Origin: RGIG4079 sp045531405
Lineage (GTDB): Bacteria; Bacteroidota; Bacteroidia; Bacteroidales; Muribaculaceae
NCBI GenBank assembly: GCA_045531405.1
Contig: JAZSDX010000066.1
Location: 6,577 to 70,576, forward strand
Direction of reading: 5' to 3'
DNA: 64,000 bases
This document shows, piece by piece, positions 46,421 to 54,785 of the stretch. The translations under genes and the position numbers were made by a program. Every line of letters begins with the position of its first letter. The first letter of the stretch is position 1. The notes below the pieces were generated by a model, which saw nothing but the letters and a program-made list of their open reading frames with translations, ran no database searches and was not told the DNA's origin.

Positions 46421-47068
46421 TTATATGAGGTTTAGAATTTCTCCGGGGTGGTTTATGATGTTGTCGGCGTAGTGGTTGCGAAGTTCGTTAATGGAGCGGA
46501 ATCCCCAAGTTACTCCTGCCGATTCAACACCGGCACGTCGAGCCGTGTCCATATCCACTCCTGAATCGCCGATATATAAAACTTCATCTTTTGGGGTGGG
46601 CGATTTTAGAAGTATGTCGAAAACGATTGAGGGATCGGGCTTTACTTGGTAACCCTCTTTGTGCCCTTCGATTGCAACCCAATTTTCGTTGGGAAAATAG
46701 TGGTTGATAAGACGCACTACTGCCTCGTGATATTTGTTTGATGCAACTGCAAGTTTGATGCCTCGTTGGCTTAACACTTTGAGTAGCTCGGGAATCCCTT
46801 GGTAGGGCTTGGAATGAATAGTGTCGTGGGCGTTGTAATATTCAATGAAATGAGAGCGAAGCTTTTCGATGTTCTCGGTCGTGCGAGCTTCTTTGGGAAG
46901 AACTCGCTCGAGCAGTTTTGTTACCCCATTTCCTACATAAAGAGGGTATGATGATATGTTATGAGTAGGGAATTCACATTGAGATAGGGCAAAGTTGGCA
47001 GCTTCGCCAAGGTCGCTGATGGTGTTGAGAAGAGTCCCATCGAGGTCGAAAATCACTAAAGATTTCAT
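46421..47068 (-). CDS. gph: HAD-family phosphatase, phosphoglycolate phosphatase-like
   Basis: A 215-residue HAD hydrolase. Motif I is FDLDGTLLNT with nucleophile D8 and acid/base D10, motif II SNKYHEAV (Ser/Asn-Lys region near 120), and motif III/IV VLYIGDSGVDMDTARRAG. The cap domain insertion near residue 20-80 is of the Gph/PGMB type. Phosphoglycolate is the family's best-known substrate, but many HADs of this kind are promiscuous. It lies 27 bp downstream of the BamA/TamA-like gene and 3 bp upstream of the sensor kinase gene. Confidence 0.85.
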   Translation of the reverse strand: MKSLVIFDLDGTLLNTISDLGEAANFALSQCEFPTHNISSYPLYVGNGVTKLLERVLPKEARTTENIEKLRSHFIEYYNAHDTIHSKPYQGIPELLKVLSQRGIKLAVASNKYHEAVVRLINHYFPNENWVAIEGHKEGYQVKPDPSIVFDILLKSPTPKDEVLYIGDSGVDMDTARRAGVESAGVTWGFRSINELRNHYADNIINHPGEILNLI

Positions 47069-47095
47069 TTGAGATGAAAATTAAAGGTTGTAAAT

Positions 47096-49441
47096 TTAGA
47101 ATGGGTATCCAACCGAGAAGTGGAATGACGCATCACGTTTCCAGTTAGGATGAATGAGTGGCCAACGTTCTTGGTTCTTTGCCGGATTGTAGGCTTTCAT
47201 GCCTAAATCAAATCGCAAGAGGAAGTAGTCAAAGTCAAGCCTTATGCCGGCGCCATAGGCAAGTGCAATCTCTTTATAGAAACTATCAAACATGAATACT
47301 CCTCCCGGTTGGTTTTCATAGCTATGAATAGTCCAAATGTTGCCGGCATCAATGAATAATCCACCTTCAATGACCCAGAATAACTTTGCTCGATATTCAA
47401 GGTTGAGGTCAAGACGGATATCGCCACATTGGTTGATGAAGTTATCCATTGAGTTGCGAGAGTCGTAACTTCCGGGGCCGAGAGTTCTCACCCCCCAACC
47501 TCGAACCCCGTTGGCTCCACCGGCATAAAACCGTTTTTCAAATGGGAGTACTTTGGAATTGGCATATGGAACTCCAATACCTGCTCCCACATGGAATGCG
47601 AAAGAGTGGCGAGGGTTAAAGTTGAAAACGTAGGCATAATCAATCTCGCTTTTGAAATATTGAGAGTATTGGATGCCGAATATTTCATATACACCATTGT
47701 CGCGTTTTTGTCCGGATAACGAAGATAGTGCATAGAGCAAATTGCCTGCAACTTCGGCCGATGCTCTGAGTGTATATACTGAAGATTGAAATAGGTTGCG
47801 TTGTAATGTTGAGGTTGATGGAGTGCGTTTGTTGGTGCGATAATAAGAATAACCCATTTTCATGATGAAGTGATCTTCATAACTATATCTAAGGATGGGA
47901 TTTTTAATGTCATCAATGAAATTTAGGGTGCTATTTGGTAGATAAACGTAGTTGATGTCGATGAGGTCAAATGTATTACGCTCTGTGTTGCGACGATTTG
48001 CCCAGATGTATTTCCAAGCACCACCGGCAATGATTCGTGTATATTCGGGTCGCTCCTGATAGTTGAATGAGACTGCAAATTCAGTAGATGCATTCATTCG
48101 TTGTTTGAAATCTTTGGAAAATATGGGGCTCATGAATTTGGGGAATTTTACACCTATTTCTCCGGCAAATTCGGTGTAACGATCATTGATTAGACCTTCA
48201 AGGTCGCCTGAAAGACTCTCATACGCCATGCGAAATTTTGTGGTTAAAACTTGAGAGCCTTTGGCTAAGTTGCGATGCTTATATGTTGCTCCAATGCCAA
48301 ATCCCAAGTCTCCTTCTGAGTTTGTCCCTTCAGCTTCAAGTGTAATGCTTTGGCTTTTACCTCGAGATAGTAAAATATACGCATCAAGCCATTGTTGTCC
48401 CATGATTGAGCCTACGGGTTTCATTTCAATATTGATGTATTTTAATATTTCAAAGCGAGATAATGCTTCATATGTTCGGTCTATGGTTCTTGAATTGTAT
48501 GGTTTTAATGGTGTTATGAAACATTTTTCTTCTAAAGCTTTTGGGCTTAGGTATCTATCTTTTCCATAAATAATATTAATGCCTTTGTAGATGACAGTGT
48601 CGGAAATCTCATTTGATAATTCTCCGCCCGACATAGGATGGTAGTTGGTTATAAAATACACGTTTCTAATTAGATATGGCTCGTGTTCGCCAATGATAAT
48701 GGACGTGTCGCGTTTTATTTTAGGTGGATTTATAGTCATTGAAAGATCTACATTCTTAGAACCGGCAATAGTGTCGGCAATGTAGGAAATATGATCTTTT
48801 GAAAATGAATAATATCCGTTGTCTCTAAGTCTTTGAGTTATAATCGAACGATTGGCATCAAGATTGTCGCGATTGAGTAACTCGCCTGGTTTCATGGCAA
48901 ATAAAGAGGAGTCGCGAAGAATAATTTTGCGAATAGAGGTGTCGGCAATGTCGTAAGTTACTGATGAAACTTTGTGAGGAAAACCGGTATTTATGGTGTA
49001 TTTTATGTCTATTTTTTTCTTTTTAGGTCGCGTTATGGTGTCAACACTCACTGTGGCATCGAGATATCCACGATTGGACATGGCTAATTTTAATTGATTG
49101 GTTGAGACCTTAGTGAGTTGGTCGTCATATATTACAGGTGCTTGACCTAAGTTTCTAAACCAGCGATTATACCATTTAGTAGAATCGCTTCCTGAAAGGT
49201 TGTATGTGGCAAGTTGTAGTTTTAGAAAACCTAATACTTTGTGGTTAGGAATCTGACGAAGGTAGTTGCGAAGTTCAGACGAAGATACGGTTTTTGTTTT
49301 TTCGTCGGGGTTGATAATGTCTATTGATACATTGTTGACAAGATATTTCCCGTCGGGTACATGTTTAGTAGAGCTACAACTCCACAAAGAAGCTATAGCC
49401 AATGACGCAAACAATACTTTTTGTAATGAGCGAAATTTCAT
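47096..49441 (-). CDS. BamA/TamA-family outer-membrane protein with lipoprotein signal
   Basis: I chose the ATG at 49441 (781 residues). A GTG at 49462 would be too early, because a TACCTTTG -7 element occupies 49462-49469. The N-terminus is a lipoprotein signal (ASLWSC, then SSTKHVPDGKYL). POTRA-like domains cover about 25-400 (SNRGYLDATVSVDTI; LRDNGYYSFSKDHI). The C-terminal 380 residues are an Omp85 barrel containing the FYAGGANGVRGWGVRTLGPG segment with the conserved RGW (RGF/Y-type) motif, and ending in FSVGYPF with a terminal Phe. Such lipidated Omp85 proteins are common in Bacteroidota and insert or export envelope proteins. Confidence 0.88.
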   Translation of the reverse strand: MKFRSLQKVLFASLAIASLWSCSSTKHVPDGKYLVNNVSIDIINPDEKTKTVSSSELRNYLRQIPNHKVLGFLKLQLATYNLSGSDSTKWYNRWFRNLGQAPVIYDDQLTKVSTNQLKLAMSNRGYLDATVSVDTITRPKKKKIDIKYTINTGFPHKVSSVTYDIADTSIRKIILRDSSLFAMKPGELLNRDNLDANRSIITQRLRDNGYYSFSKDHISYIADTIAGSKNVDLSMTINPPKIKRDTSIIIGEHEPYLIRNVYFITNYHPMSGGELSNEISDTVIYKGINIIYGKDRYLSPKALEEKCFITPLKPYNSRTIDRTYEALSRFEILKYINIEMKPVGSIMGQQWLDAYILLSRGKSQSITLEAEGTNSEGDLGFGIGATYKHRNLAKGSQVLTTKFRMAYESLSGDLEGLINDRYTEFAGEIGVKFPKFMSPIFSKDFKQRMNASTEFAVSFNYQERPEYTRIIAGGAWKYIWANRRNTERNTFDLIDINYVYLPNSTLNFIDDIKNPILRYSYEDHFIMKMGYSYYRTNKRTPSTSTLQRNLFQSSVYTLRASAEVAGNLLYALSSLSGQKRDNGVYEIFGIQYSQYFKSEIDYAYVFNFNPRHSFAFHVGAGIGVPYANSKVLPFEKRFYAGGANGVRGWGVRTLGPGSYDSRNSMDNFINQCGDIRLDLNLEYRAKLFWVIEGGLFIDAGNIWTIHSYENQPGGVFMFDSFYKEIALAYGAGIRLDFDYFLLRFDLGMKAYNPAKNQERWPLIHPNWKRDASFHFSVGYPF

Positions 49442-49542
49442 CAAATAGCCATTTTCAAACACAAAGGTAGTGCAATTTTATTGATTGCGAAAAATCATTA
49501 AGAGATATTTATTATTTTTGCATAGTTAAAACAAGGTGCAAT

Positions 49543-50685
49543 ATGCAAAAAAAGAAAAAAATCATAAGAGCTACAACTGTACCAACTTCGTTGGAAACAT
49601 TTTGCAAAGACCAACTTAGAGAGTTGAATGAACGATACGAAGTTGTTGCGGTGTCGTCACCATTGCCCGAGCTGGAGATTGTGGCTTGTCGTGAGGGTGT
49701 GAGGACTGTCGGAATAAAAATGGAACGACACATATCTATTGTTAATGATATGAAGTCTTTGTGGCAAATGTATCGTTTGTTTTGTAAAGAACGACCATGG
49801 ATGGTGCATAGTATGACACCAAAAGCCGGATTGGTGTGTATGATGGCTGCTTGGTTGGCGCGTGTCCCCAAACGAATCCATACTTTTACCGGATTAGTGT
49901 GGCCAACAGCAACAGGGTTGTCGCGAGTGATATTAAAGACAACAGACCGCATATTGTGTGCGTGTGCAACTCATATAATCCCGGAGGGAAATGGGGTAAA
50001 AAAAGACTTGATTAATGGTCGAATTACTCGAAAATCAATGCAAGTACTTGCCAATGGTAATGTGAGAGGAATAGATTTGGAGCATTATAAACGTACTGAT
50101 TCGGTTGAAAATGAGGCGAAAAAGATAAGAAAAGATAATATTGCTACATTTATATTTATAGGTCGATTGGTGCGAGATAAGGGGGTTCATGAACTTGTTG
50201 ATGCGTTTGTTGAATTAAACAAGAAATATCCCGACACTCGATTGTTGCTTGTCGGACGAATGGAACCGGAATTAGACCCTTTAGCTAAGTCAACACAACA
50301 AATTATCGAAACTCATCAATATATTGATACAGTAGGCGTACAAAACGATGTGCGACCATGGTTGGCTGCTTCAGATGTGCTGGTTTTCCCAAGTTATCGC
50401 GAGGGTTTCCCAAATGTGGTGATTGAAGCTGGAGCAATGGGGCTGCCGTCAATCGTGTCGGATATCAATGGCTGTAATGAGATTATAATTCCAGGTGAAA
50501 ATGGTGAAATTATACCTTCTCGTGATGCCGAACGGCTCTATGTGGCAATGGAGAAGATGTATCTTAACCAATTAAAACGAATGCAAATGGCAAAGAATGC
50601 GCGTCAGTTGGTAGCTTCTCGATATGATTGTCATATTGTTCGTCGGGCGTTATATGATTTTTACGCTTCTCTTGAGGTAAAATAA
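49543..50685 (+). CDS. Glycosyltransferase family 4
   Basis: A 380-residue GT-B fold sugar transferase. The N-terminal domain includes VHSMTPKAGLVCMMAAWLAR and HTFTGLVWPTAT. The nucleotide-sugar-binding C-terminal domain has FIFIGRLVRDKGVHELVDAF and the EX7E motif REGFPNVVIEAGAMGLPSI. It is similar in layout to CapM/WbpZ-like enzymes of surface-polysaccharide pathways. The start ATG at 49543 follows a TATTTTTG element (49513-49520). The gene stands alone among housekeeping genes; acceptor and sugar are unknown. Confidence 0.9.
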   Translation: MQKKKKIIRATTVPTSLETFCKDQLRELNERYEVVAVSSPLPELEIVACREGVRTVGIKMERHISIVNDMKSLWQMYRLFCKERPWMVHSMTPKAGLVCMMAAWLARVPKRIHTFTGLVWPTATGLSRVILKTTDRILCACATHIIPEGNGVKKDLINGRITRKSMQVLANGNVRGIDLEHYKRTDSVENEAKKIRKDNIATFIFIGRLVRDKGVHELVDAFVELNKKYPDTRLLLVGRMEPELDPLAKSTQQIIETHQYIDTVGVQNDVRPWLAASDVLVFPSYREGFPNVVIEAGAMGLPSIVSDINGCNEIIIPGENGEIIPSRDAERLYVAMEKMYLNQLKRMQMAKNARQLVASRYDCHIVRRALYDFYASLEVK

Positions 50686-50694
50686 GGAATAATT

Positions 50695-50726
50695 ATTGCC
50701 TATCATTGACTAAATCGCTAACTTTG
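50695..50726 (+). promoter_or_regulatory. Promoter of ruvX/def
   Basis: ATTG (50695-50698, three of four bases of TTTG), a 20-nt spacer and TAACTTTG (50719-50726). The GTG start of the ruvX gene begins only 5 bases after the -7 box, so the transcript would have little or no leader. Confidence 0.55.
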
Positions 50727-50730
50727 CATT

Positions 50731-51153
50731 GTGGGAAGATTATTATCTATAGACTATGGTCGTAAACGTTGCGGAATTGCCGTGACCGACCCATTATGTA
50801 TTGTAGCAAATGGGCTAACAACTATACCTACTCATACACTGATTGATTTTATAAAAAGATATGTGTCAACAGAGCCTGTCGATAAAATCATAGTGGGACA
50901 CCCTACAACAATGCGAGGCGAAGAATCGGAATCGATGAAATATATCACTCCGGGCATCAATCGTTTGCGGAAGGAATTGCCTAATATTCCTATAGAATTT
51001 TGGGACGAGCGTTTTACCTCGGTGATTGCTCATCGTTCGATGCTTGATGGTGGAATGAAAAAAAAGGCTCGTCAAGATAAAGCTATAGTCGATGAAATAT
51101 CGGCTACGATAATATTAAATGATTATTTGCAAAGTAAAACATATAATACATGA
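50731..51153 (+). CDS. ruvX: Putative pre-16S rRNA nuclease / Holliday junction resolvase (YqgF)
   Basis: A 140-residue RNase H-fold protein starting with GTG. The catalytic acidic residues lie in SIDYGRKRCGIAVTD (D8), PTTMRGEESE and the FWDERFTSVIA segment near residue 93. YqgF is essential in E. coli and matures the 5' end of 16S rRNA; a Holliday-junction resolving role has also been proposed. It overlaps def by 4 bp (ATGA), so the two are translationally coupled. Confidence 0.93.
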   Translation: MGRLLSIDYGRKRCGIAVTDPLCIVANGLTTIPTHTLIDFIKRYVSTEPVDKIIVGHPTTMRGEESESMKYITPGINRLRKELPNIPIEFWDERFTSVIAHRSMLDGGMKKKARQDKAIVDEISATIILNDYLQSKTYNT

Positions 51154-51716
51154 AATTACCAGTATATTTATATGGACACCCGGTGCTTCGTAAGGAATCG
51201 GTGGATATAACTCCTGATTATCCCGATTTGAAAAAGCTCATAGAGGATATGTATGAAACTATGTATGCATCAGAAGGGGTGGGACTTGCTGCGCCTCAAA
51301 TAGGACGAAACGATAGGATCGTGGTTATTGATGCCGATCCGGTTGCTGAAAATTTCCCCGAATGTGCCGGACGAAAGCTTACTCTGATAAATCCGGAAAT
51401 AGAGGTTTTAGAAGGAGAATCGGTTACTCGAGGAGAAGGTTGCTTGAGTTTACCGGGATTGTCGGAAAATGTGAATCGTGTAGAGCATATACGTCTTCGT
51501 TGGGTTGATGAAAATTTCCAACCACATGAAGAGGTAATGAGTGGATTCCTTGCTCGCATTGTGCAACATGAATGTGACCATTTAGAGGGTAAATTATACA
51601 TTGACCATGTGTCATTGATTCGCAAACAACTTATTCGTGGAAAGCTCAATAATATTATTGAGGGAAAGATTCGTTGCGACTATCAAGTGCGTTATGCACC
51701 CAAGAAAAGAAAATAA
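51150..51716 (+). CDS. def: Peptide deformylase
   Basis: A 188-residue metalloenzyme that removes the formyl group from nascent proteins. The three family motifs are complete: GVGLAAPQIG (43-52), EGCLSLPG with the metal-binding Cys, and QHECDHLEGKL with the two metal-binding His and the catalytic Glu. Its start overlaps the ruvX stop by 4 bp. The C-terminus is slightly longer than in E. coli, as is usual for Bacteroidota. Confidence 0.96.
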   Translation: MKLPVYLYGHPVLRKESVDITPDYPDLKKLIEDMYETMYASEGVGLAAPQIGRNDRIVVIDADPVAENFPECAGRKLTLINPEIEVLEGESVTRGEGCLSLPGLSENVNRVEHIRLRWVDENFQPHEEVMSGFLARIVQHECDHLEGKLYIDHVSLIRKQLIRGKLNNIIEGKIRCDYQVRYAPKKRK

Positions 51717-51743
51717 TTAGTATTAATCATCTACCATAAAAAT

Positions 51744-53429
51744 ATGGCCGACGACAAAAAAGTAATATTCTCGATGGTGGGAGTGAGTAAAATTTATCCT
51801 CCCCAAAAACAAGTGTTGAAAAATATTTACCTTTCGTTTTTCTATGGTGCCAAAATCGGTATCATAGGTCTTAATGGTTCGGGTAAATCTTCATTGTTGA
51901 AAATCATTGCAGGAATTGATAAAAGTTATCAAGGAGAAGTGGTGTTCTCGCCTGGATATTCTGTGGGATACCTTGAACAAGAACCACAACTTGATGCCGA
52001 TAAAACGGTAATCGATGTGGTGCGTGAAGGTGTGCAGCCAATCATGAATCTTCTTGCAGAGTTTGACCAAGTAAATGCTACATTTTGTGATCCCGATGTG
52101 CTTGAAGACCCCGATAAAATGGACGCTTTAATTGCTCGTCAAGCCGAGTTACAGGATAAACTTGATGCCGCAGATGCATGGAATATAGATAGTAAACTTG
52201 AACGAGCTATGGATGCTCTTCAATGTCCTCCCGACGACCAAACAATCGGAACCCTTTCTGGAGGAGAACGTCGTCGTGTGGCATTGTGTCGTTTGTTGCT
52301 TCAACAACCCGATGTGTTGTTGCTCGATGAGCCTACCAACCACCTTGATGCTGAATCAATAGATTGGCTTGAACAACATTTGCAACAATATCCTGGTACG
52401 GTAATCGCTATTACTCACGACCGTTATTTCCTTGACCATGTGGCAGGTTGGATTCTTGAGCTTGACCGTGGAGAAGGTATCCCCTGGAAAGGAAATTATT
52501 CTTCTTGGCTTGAACAAAAGACTAAACGAATGGCTCAAGAAGAAAAACAAGCAAGTAAACGTCGCAAAACACTTGAGCGAGAGTTGGAATGGGTTCGCAT
52601 GGCTCCAAAAGCACGTCAAGCAAAAGGTAAAGCGCGTCTTTCTTCTTATGACCGCTTGTTGAATGAAGACCAAAAAGAACGCGAAGAACGACTTGAAATA
52701 TTTATCCCCAATGGGCCTCGCCTTGGCAATAAAGTGATTGAGGCTTCTTCATTGGCGAAAGCATATGGTAAAAAACAGTTGTTTAAGGACTTGAATTTCT
52801 CGTTGCCTCCTAATGGAATCGTTGGTGTAATCGGTCCTAATGGAGCTGGTAAAACAACATTGTTCCGTCTTATTATGGGACAAGAACAGCCCGATGCCGG
52901 CACATTTGATGTAGGAGAAACTGTGAAAATTGCATATGTAGATCAAACTCACCATGATTTGTTGCCTGAGAAGACTGTTTATGAAGTGATTTCGCAAGGA
53001 GTAGAATCGTTCCGTATGGGAGGTCGAGATGTAAATGCTCGTGCATATCTTTCAAAATTTAATTTTTCAGGAGCCGATCAAGAAAAGAAAATCGGAGTTC
53101 TTTCGGGTGGGGAGCGAAATCGCTTACACCTTGCTATGGCATTGAAGGAGGAAGGGAATGTATTGCTTCTTGACGAACCTACCAATGATATTGATGTCAA
53201 TACTCTTCGTGCATTAGAAGAAGGGCTTGATGACTTTGCCGGTTGTGCAGTAGTAGTGAGCCATGACCGTTGGTTCCTTGACCGAATTTGTACTCACATC
53301 CTGTCATTTGAAGGAGATGGCGAAGTGGTTTATTATGAAGGTTCATATTCAGATTATGAGGAATTTAAGAAAGCTCATAACGGAGGAAAAGAGTTGCCTC
53401 GCCGTCGTTATCGAAAGTTGATGGAGTAA
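51744..53429 (+). CDS. ettA: Energy-dependent translational throttle ATPase (ABC-F)
   Basis: A 561-residue ABC-F protein with two ATPase domains and no membrane segments. Domain 1 has GLNGSGKSS and LSGGERRRVALCRLL with LLLDEPTNHLD. The linker (about 250-320) is basic (APKARQAKGKARLSSYDRLL), the part that reaches the ribosomal E site and P-site tRNA. Domain 2 has GPNGAGKTT and LSGGERNRLHLAMAL with DEPTNDID. The length and the linker pattern fit EttA rather than Uup or resistance proteins. It lies 27 bp downstream of def and is followed by a terminator. Confidence 0.95.
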   Translation: MADDKKVIFSMVGVSKIYPPQKQVLKNIYLSFFYGAKIGIIGLNGSGKSSLLKIIAGIDKSYQGEVVFSPGYSVGYLEQEPQLDADKTVIDVVREGVQPIMNLLAEFDQVNATFCDPDVLEDPDKMDALIARQAELQDKLDAADAWNIDSKLERAMDALQCPPDDQTIGTLSGGERRRVALCRLLLQQPDVLLLDEPTNHLDAESIDWLEQHLQQYPGTVIAITHDRYFLDHVAGWILELDRGEGIPWKGNYSSWLEQKTKRMAQEEKQASKRRKTLERELEWVRMAPKARQAKGKARLSSYDRLLNEDQKEREERLEIFIPNGPRLGNKVIEASSLAKAYGKKQLFKDLNFSLPPNGIVGVIGPNGAGKTTLFRLIMGQEQPDAGTFDVGETVKIAYVDQTHHDLLPEKTVYEVISQGVESFRMGGRDVNARAYLSKFNFSGADQEKKIGVLSGGERNRLHLAMALKEEGNVLLLDEPTNDIDVNTLRALEEGLDDFAGCAVVVSHDRWFLDRICTHILSFEGDGEVVYYEGSYSDYEEFKKAHNGGKELPRRRYRKLME

Positions 53430-53448
53430 TAATTTAATAAAATAGAAG

Positions 53449-53480
53449 AAATCGTTCGGTTTTTTAATCGGACGATTTTT
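53449..53480 (+). terminator. Intrinsic terminator of the ruvX-def-ettA unit
   Basis: A hairpin with arms AAATCGTTCGG... and ...TCGGACGATTT (13 pairs including two wobbles, loop TTTT), followed by TTTTT. It starts 20 bp after the ettA stop codon. Confidence 0.8.
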
Positions 53481-53597
53481 TATGTATATATGTAAAAATC
53501 AAGTTAAATGGTGTAAATTAAATTTTGTTTGCAACTCTTAATTTAGTGTAATTTAAGATTAGATATACGGTGAAGTGTGAATAGATATAAAACTGAA

Positions 53598-53629
53598 TTT
53601 GGTGGCTAAGAAACAAACATCTATCTTTG
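53598..53629 (+). promoter_or_regulatory. Promoter of the structured noncoding RNA
   Basis: TTTG (53598-53601), 20-nt spacer, TATCTTTG (53622-53629): a full match to the Bacteroidota housekeeping promoter, with no open reading frame downstream. Transcription should start near 53635. Confidence 0.75.
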
Positions 53630-53634
53630 TAATA

Positions 53635-53890
53635 TAAAGTAGTGCACCTATTGCTAATCCCTTGGCTAATTAATTATTTTACGCATAAATTTTGGACTAA
53701 GGAAAAGGCAAGATTCGTTTTGGCCGTTGTGAAACGAGAAAGATGGATTTTAGGTGTAGCAAATGTAAGTATGATATAATCTCTACACTTAAAATTGCTA
53801 TAAAACAACTATCTTTAGAATCACAAATCATGCCTTTTGGCTTTAGTCCTACAGCTCCCTGATAGAAGGAAACTGCAGGACGTTTTTTTT
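53635..53890 (+). ncRNA. Structured noncoding RNA, probably 6S-like (Bacteroidales-1-type)
   Basis: A 510-bp gap after ettA has no gene but holds a promoter, a folded core and a terminator. Long-range arms GGACTAA/TTAGTCC (53694-53700 with 53843-53849) and AAAAGGCA/TGCCTTTT (53703-53710 with 53831-53838) close the structure. Inside are a small hairpin (TCGTTT/AAACGA, 53715-53737) and a 13-bp stem ATTTTAGGTGTAG/CTACACTTAAAAT (53747-53759 with 53783-53795). The layout (closing stem, wide bubble, terminal stem) is that of 6S RNA, which binds RNA polymerase by mimicking an open promoter. The bubble strand carries TATCTTTA (53810-53817), close to the -7 box. The RNA is well supported; the 6S identity is inference. 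Start and end are approximate. Confidence 0.65.
53846..53890 (+). terminator. Terminator of the noncoding RNA
   Basis: The stem GTCCT-a-CAG / CTG-c-AGGAC (53846-53854 with 53873-53881, one mismatch) is followed by G and eight T residues. The first four bases of the left arm are also used by the closing stem of the RNA, so the two helices compete. Confidence 0.75.
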
Positions 53891-53939
53891 GAGGGAAAGT
53901 TGTGATAAGAAAGTTTGTGCGTGTGATTTGAAGGTGTGA

Positions 53940-54680
53940 TTAATGTAGGTTTTTGTGGTGGTTTAATATTAATTCAACCTCTTTTTTAAGGTATGGTAAA
54001 TCAATTAGGTAGGGTCGATGATTGTTGGGGTGGAAAACGGCAAGGCGATTTTTGCTTACGAAGATATTGTATTTCATTTCTAAGATATATCGATACATAC
54101 TCACTTGTAATGCGTAATGGTAGTAGGTGGTGTCGGCGAGGTGTGATACCGGATCAAGAGCTGTTTTATGCCAAGGACTTTCTTTTTCAACTATACCATT
54201 TTTAATAAGTTTCTCGCTTCGTTTCCAGTCGTATATGGTAAATATTCCGTTCTGGAATTCGAGAAAATCAAGTGTGCCGGCAACTCCATATTCTTCGTAG
54301 AATATGCGCCATTCTGTTCGATAGGGGAAAAGTGTGTGTGTTGTGGTAAATTGAAGAAAAAGGTCAAAAGTCTCGTCGCTTTCACATGTGATGCCCATAT
54401 AATATTTTTCAATTTTGTCGTGCATGGCAGTTCCAAGGTCGCGAGCACATTGTGCGTTCTCTTCCCATTTGGCTTTTAGTTGCTCAGGAGTAATCCCTAA
54501 CTGAGGAGCCTTGCGTGCGGCCCAATAATCGGCGTCAAATTTTGGGAAACACTCATCTATGAGGGTAGTGACCGATATAAGTTCTTTGCCATTAACAGTA
54601 TATTTGTGTTCAGTCTCATTGAAGTGAATCAGTTGGTCCCGAGGATGGGCGTTGATTGTATTGTATTCTTGTGTCATCAT
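53940..54680 (-). CDS. RecB-type PD-(D/E)XK nuclease domain protein
   Basis: A 246-residue stand-alone nuclease. All residues of the RecB/Cas4-type family are visible: H87 (TAMHDKIE), D138 in GVAGTLDF, D151 and K153 in IYDWKRSE, and Q192-x3-Y196 (LQVSMYRY). There are no cysteines for an iron-sulfur cluster as in Cas4 or AddB. Similar short proteins occur in Bacteroidota genomes and phages and are annotated as exonuclease-like. No helicase or repair partner is adjacent. A minus-strand -7-like element (TATCTTTG, 54692-54699) lies just upstream. The role is undetermined. Confidence 0.8.
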   Translation of the reverse strand: MMTQEYNTINAHPRDQLIHFNETEHKYTVNGKELISVTTLIDECFPKFDADYWAARKAPQLGITPEQLKAKWEENAQCARDLGTAMHDKIEKYYMGITCESDETFDLFLQFTTTHTLFPYRTEWRIFYEEYGVAGTLDFLEFQNGIFTIYDWKRSEKLIKNGIVEKESPWHKTALDPVSHLADTTYYHYALQVSMYRYILEMKYNIFVSKNRLAVFHPNNHRPYLIDLPYLKKEVELILNHHKNLH

Positions 54681-54737
54681 TTGTTTTTTTACAAAGATAG
54701 TGAAAGTGTAGGAAAAGGTGAATTTGATATTGCTGTT

Positions 54738-54767
54738 TTTGTTTAAGGAAGGTATTTATTATCTTTG
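54738..54767 (+). promoter_or_regulatory. Promoter of the 326-residue exported protein gene
   Basis: TTTG (54738-54741), 18-nt spacer and TATCTTTG (54760-54767), 18 bp before the start codon at 54786. Confidence 0.65.
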
Positions 54768-54785
54768 TGGAAATTAAATTAAAAA

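Noticed and set aside
53635..53890. Riboswitch upstream of a regulated gene
   Set aside because: The next gene is on the opposite strand and the next co-directional gene is 900 bp away behind its own promoter, so an independent RNA fits better.
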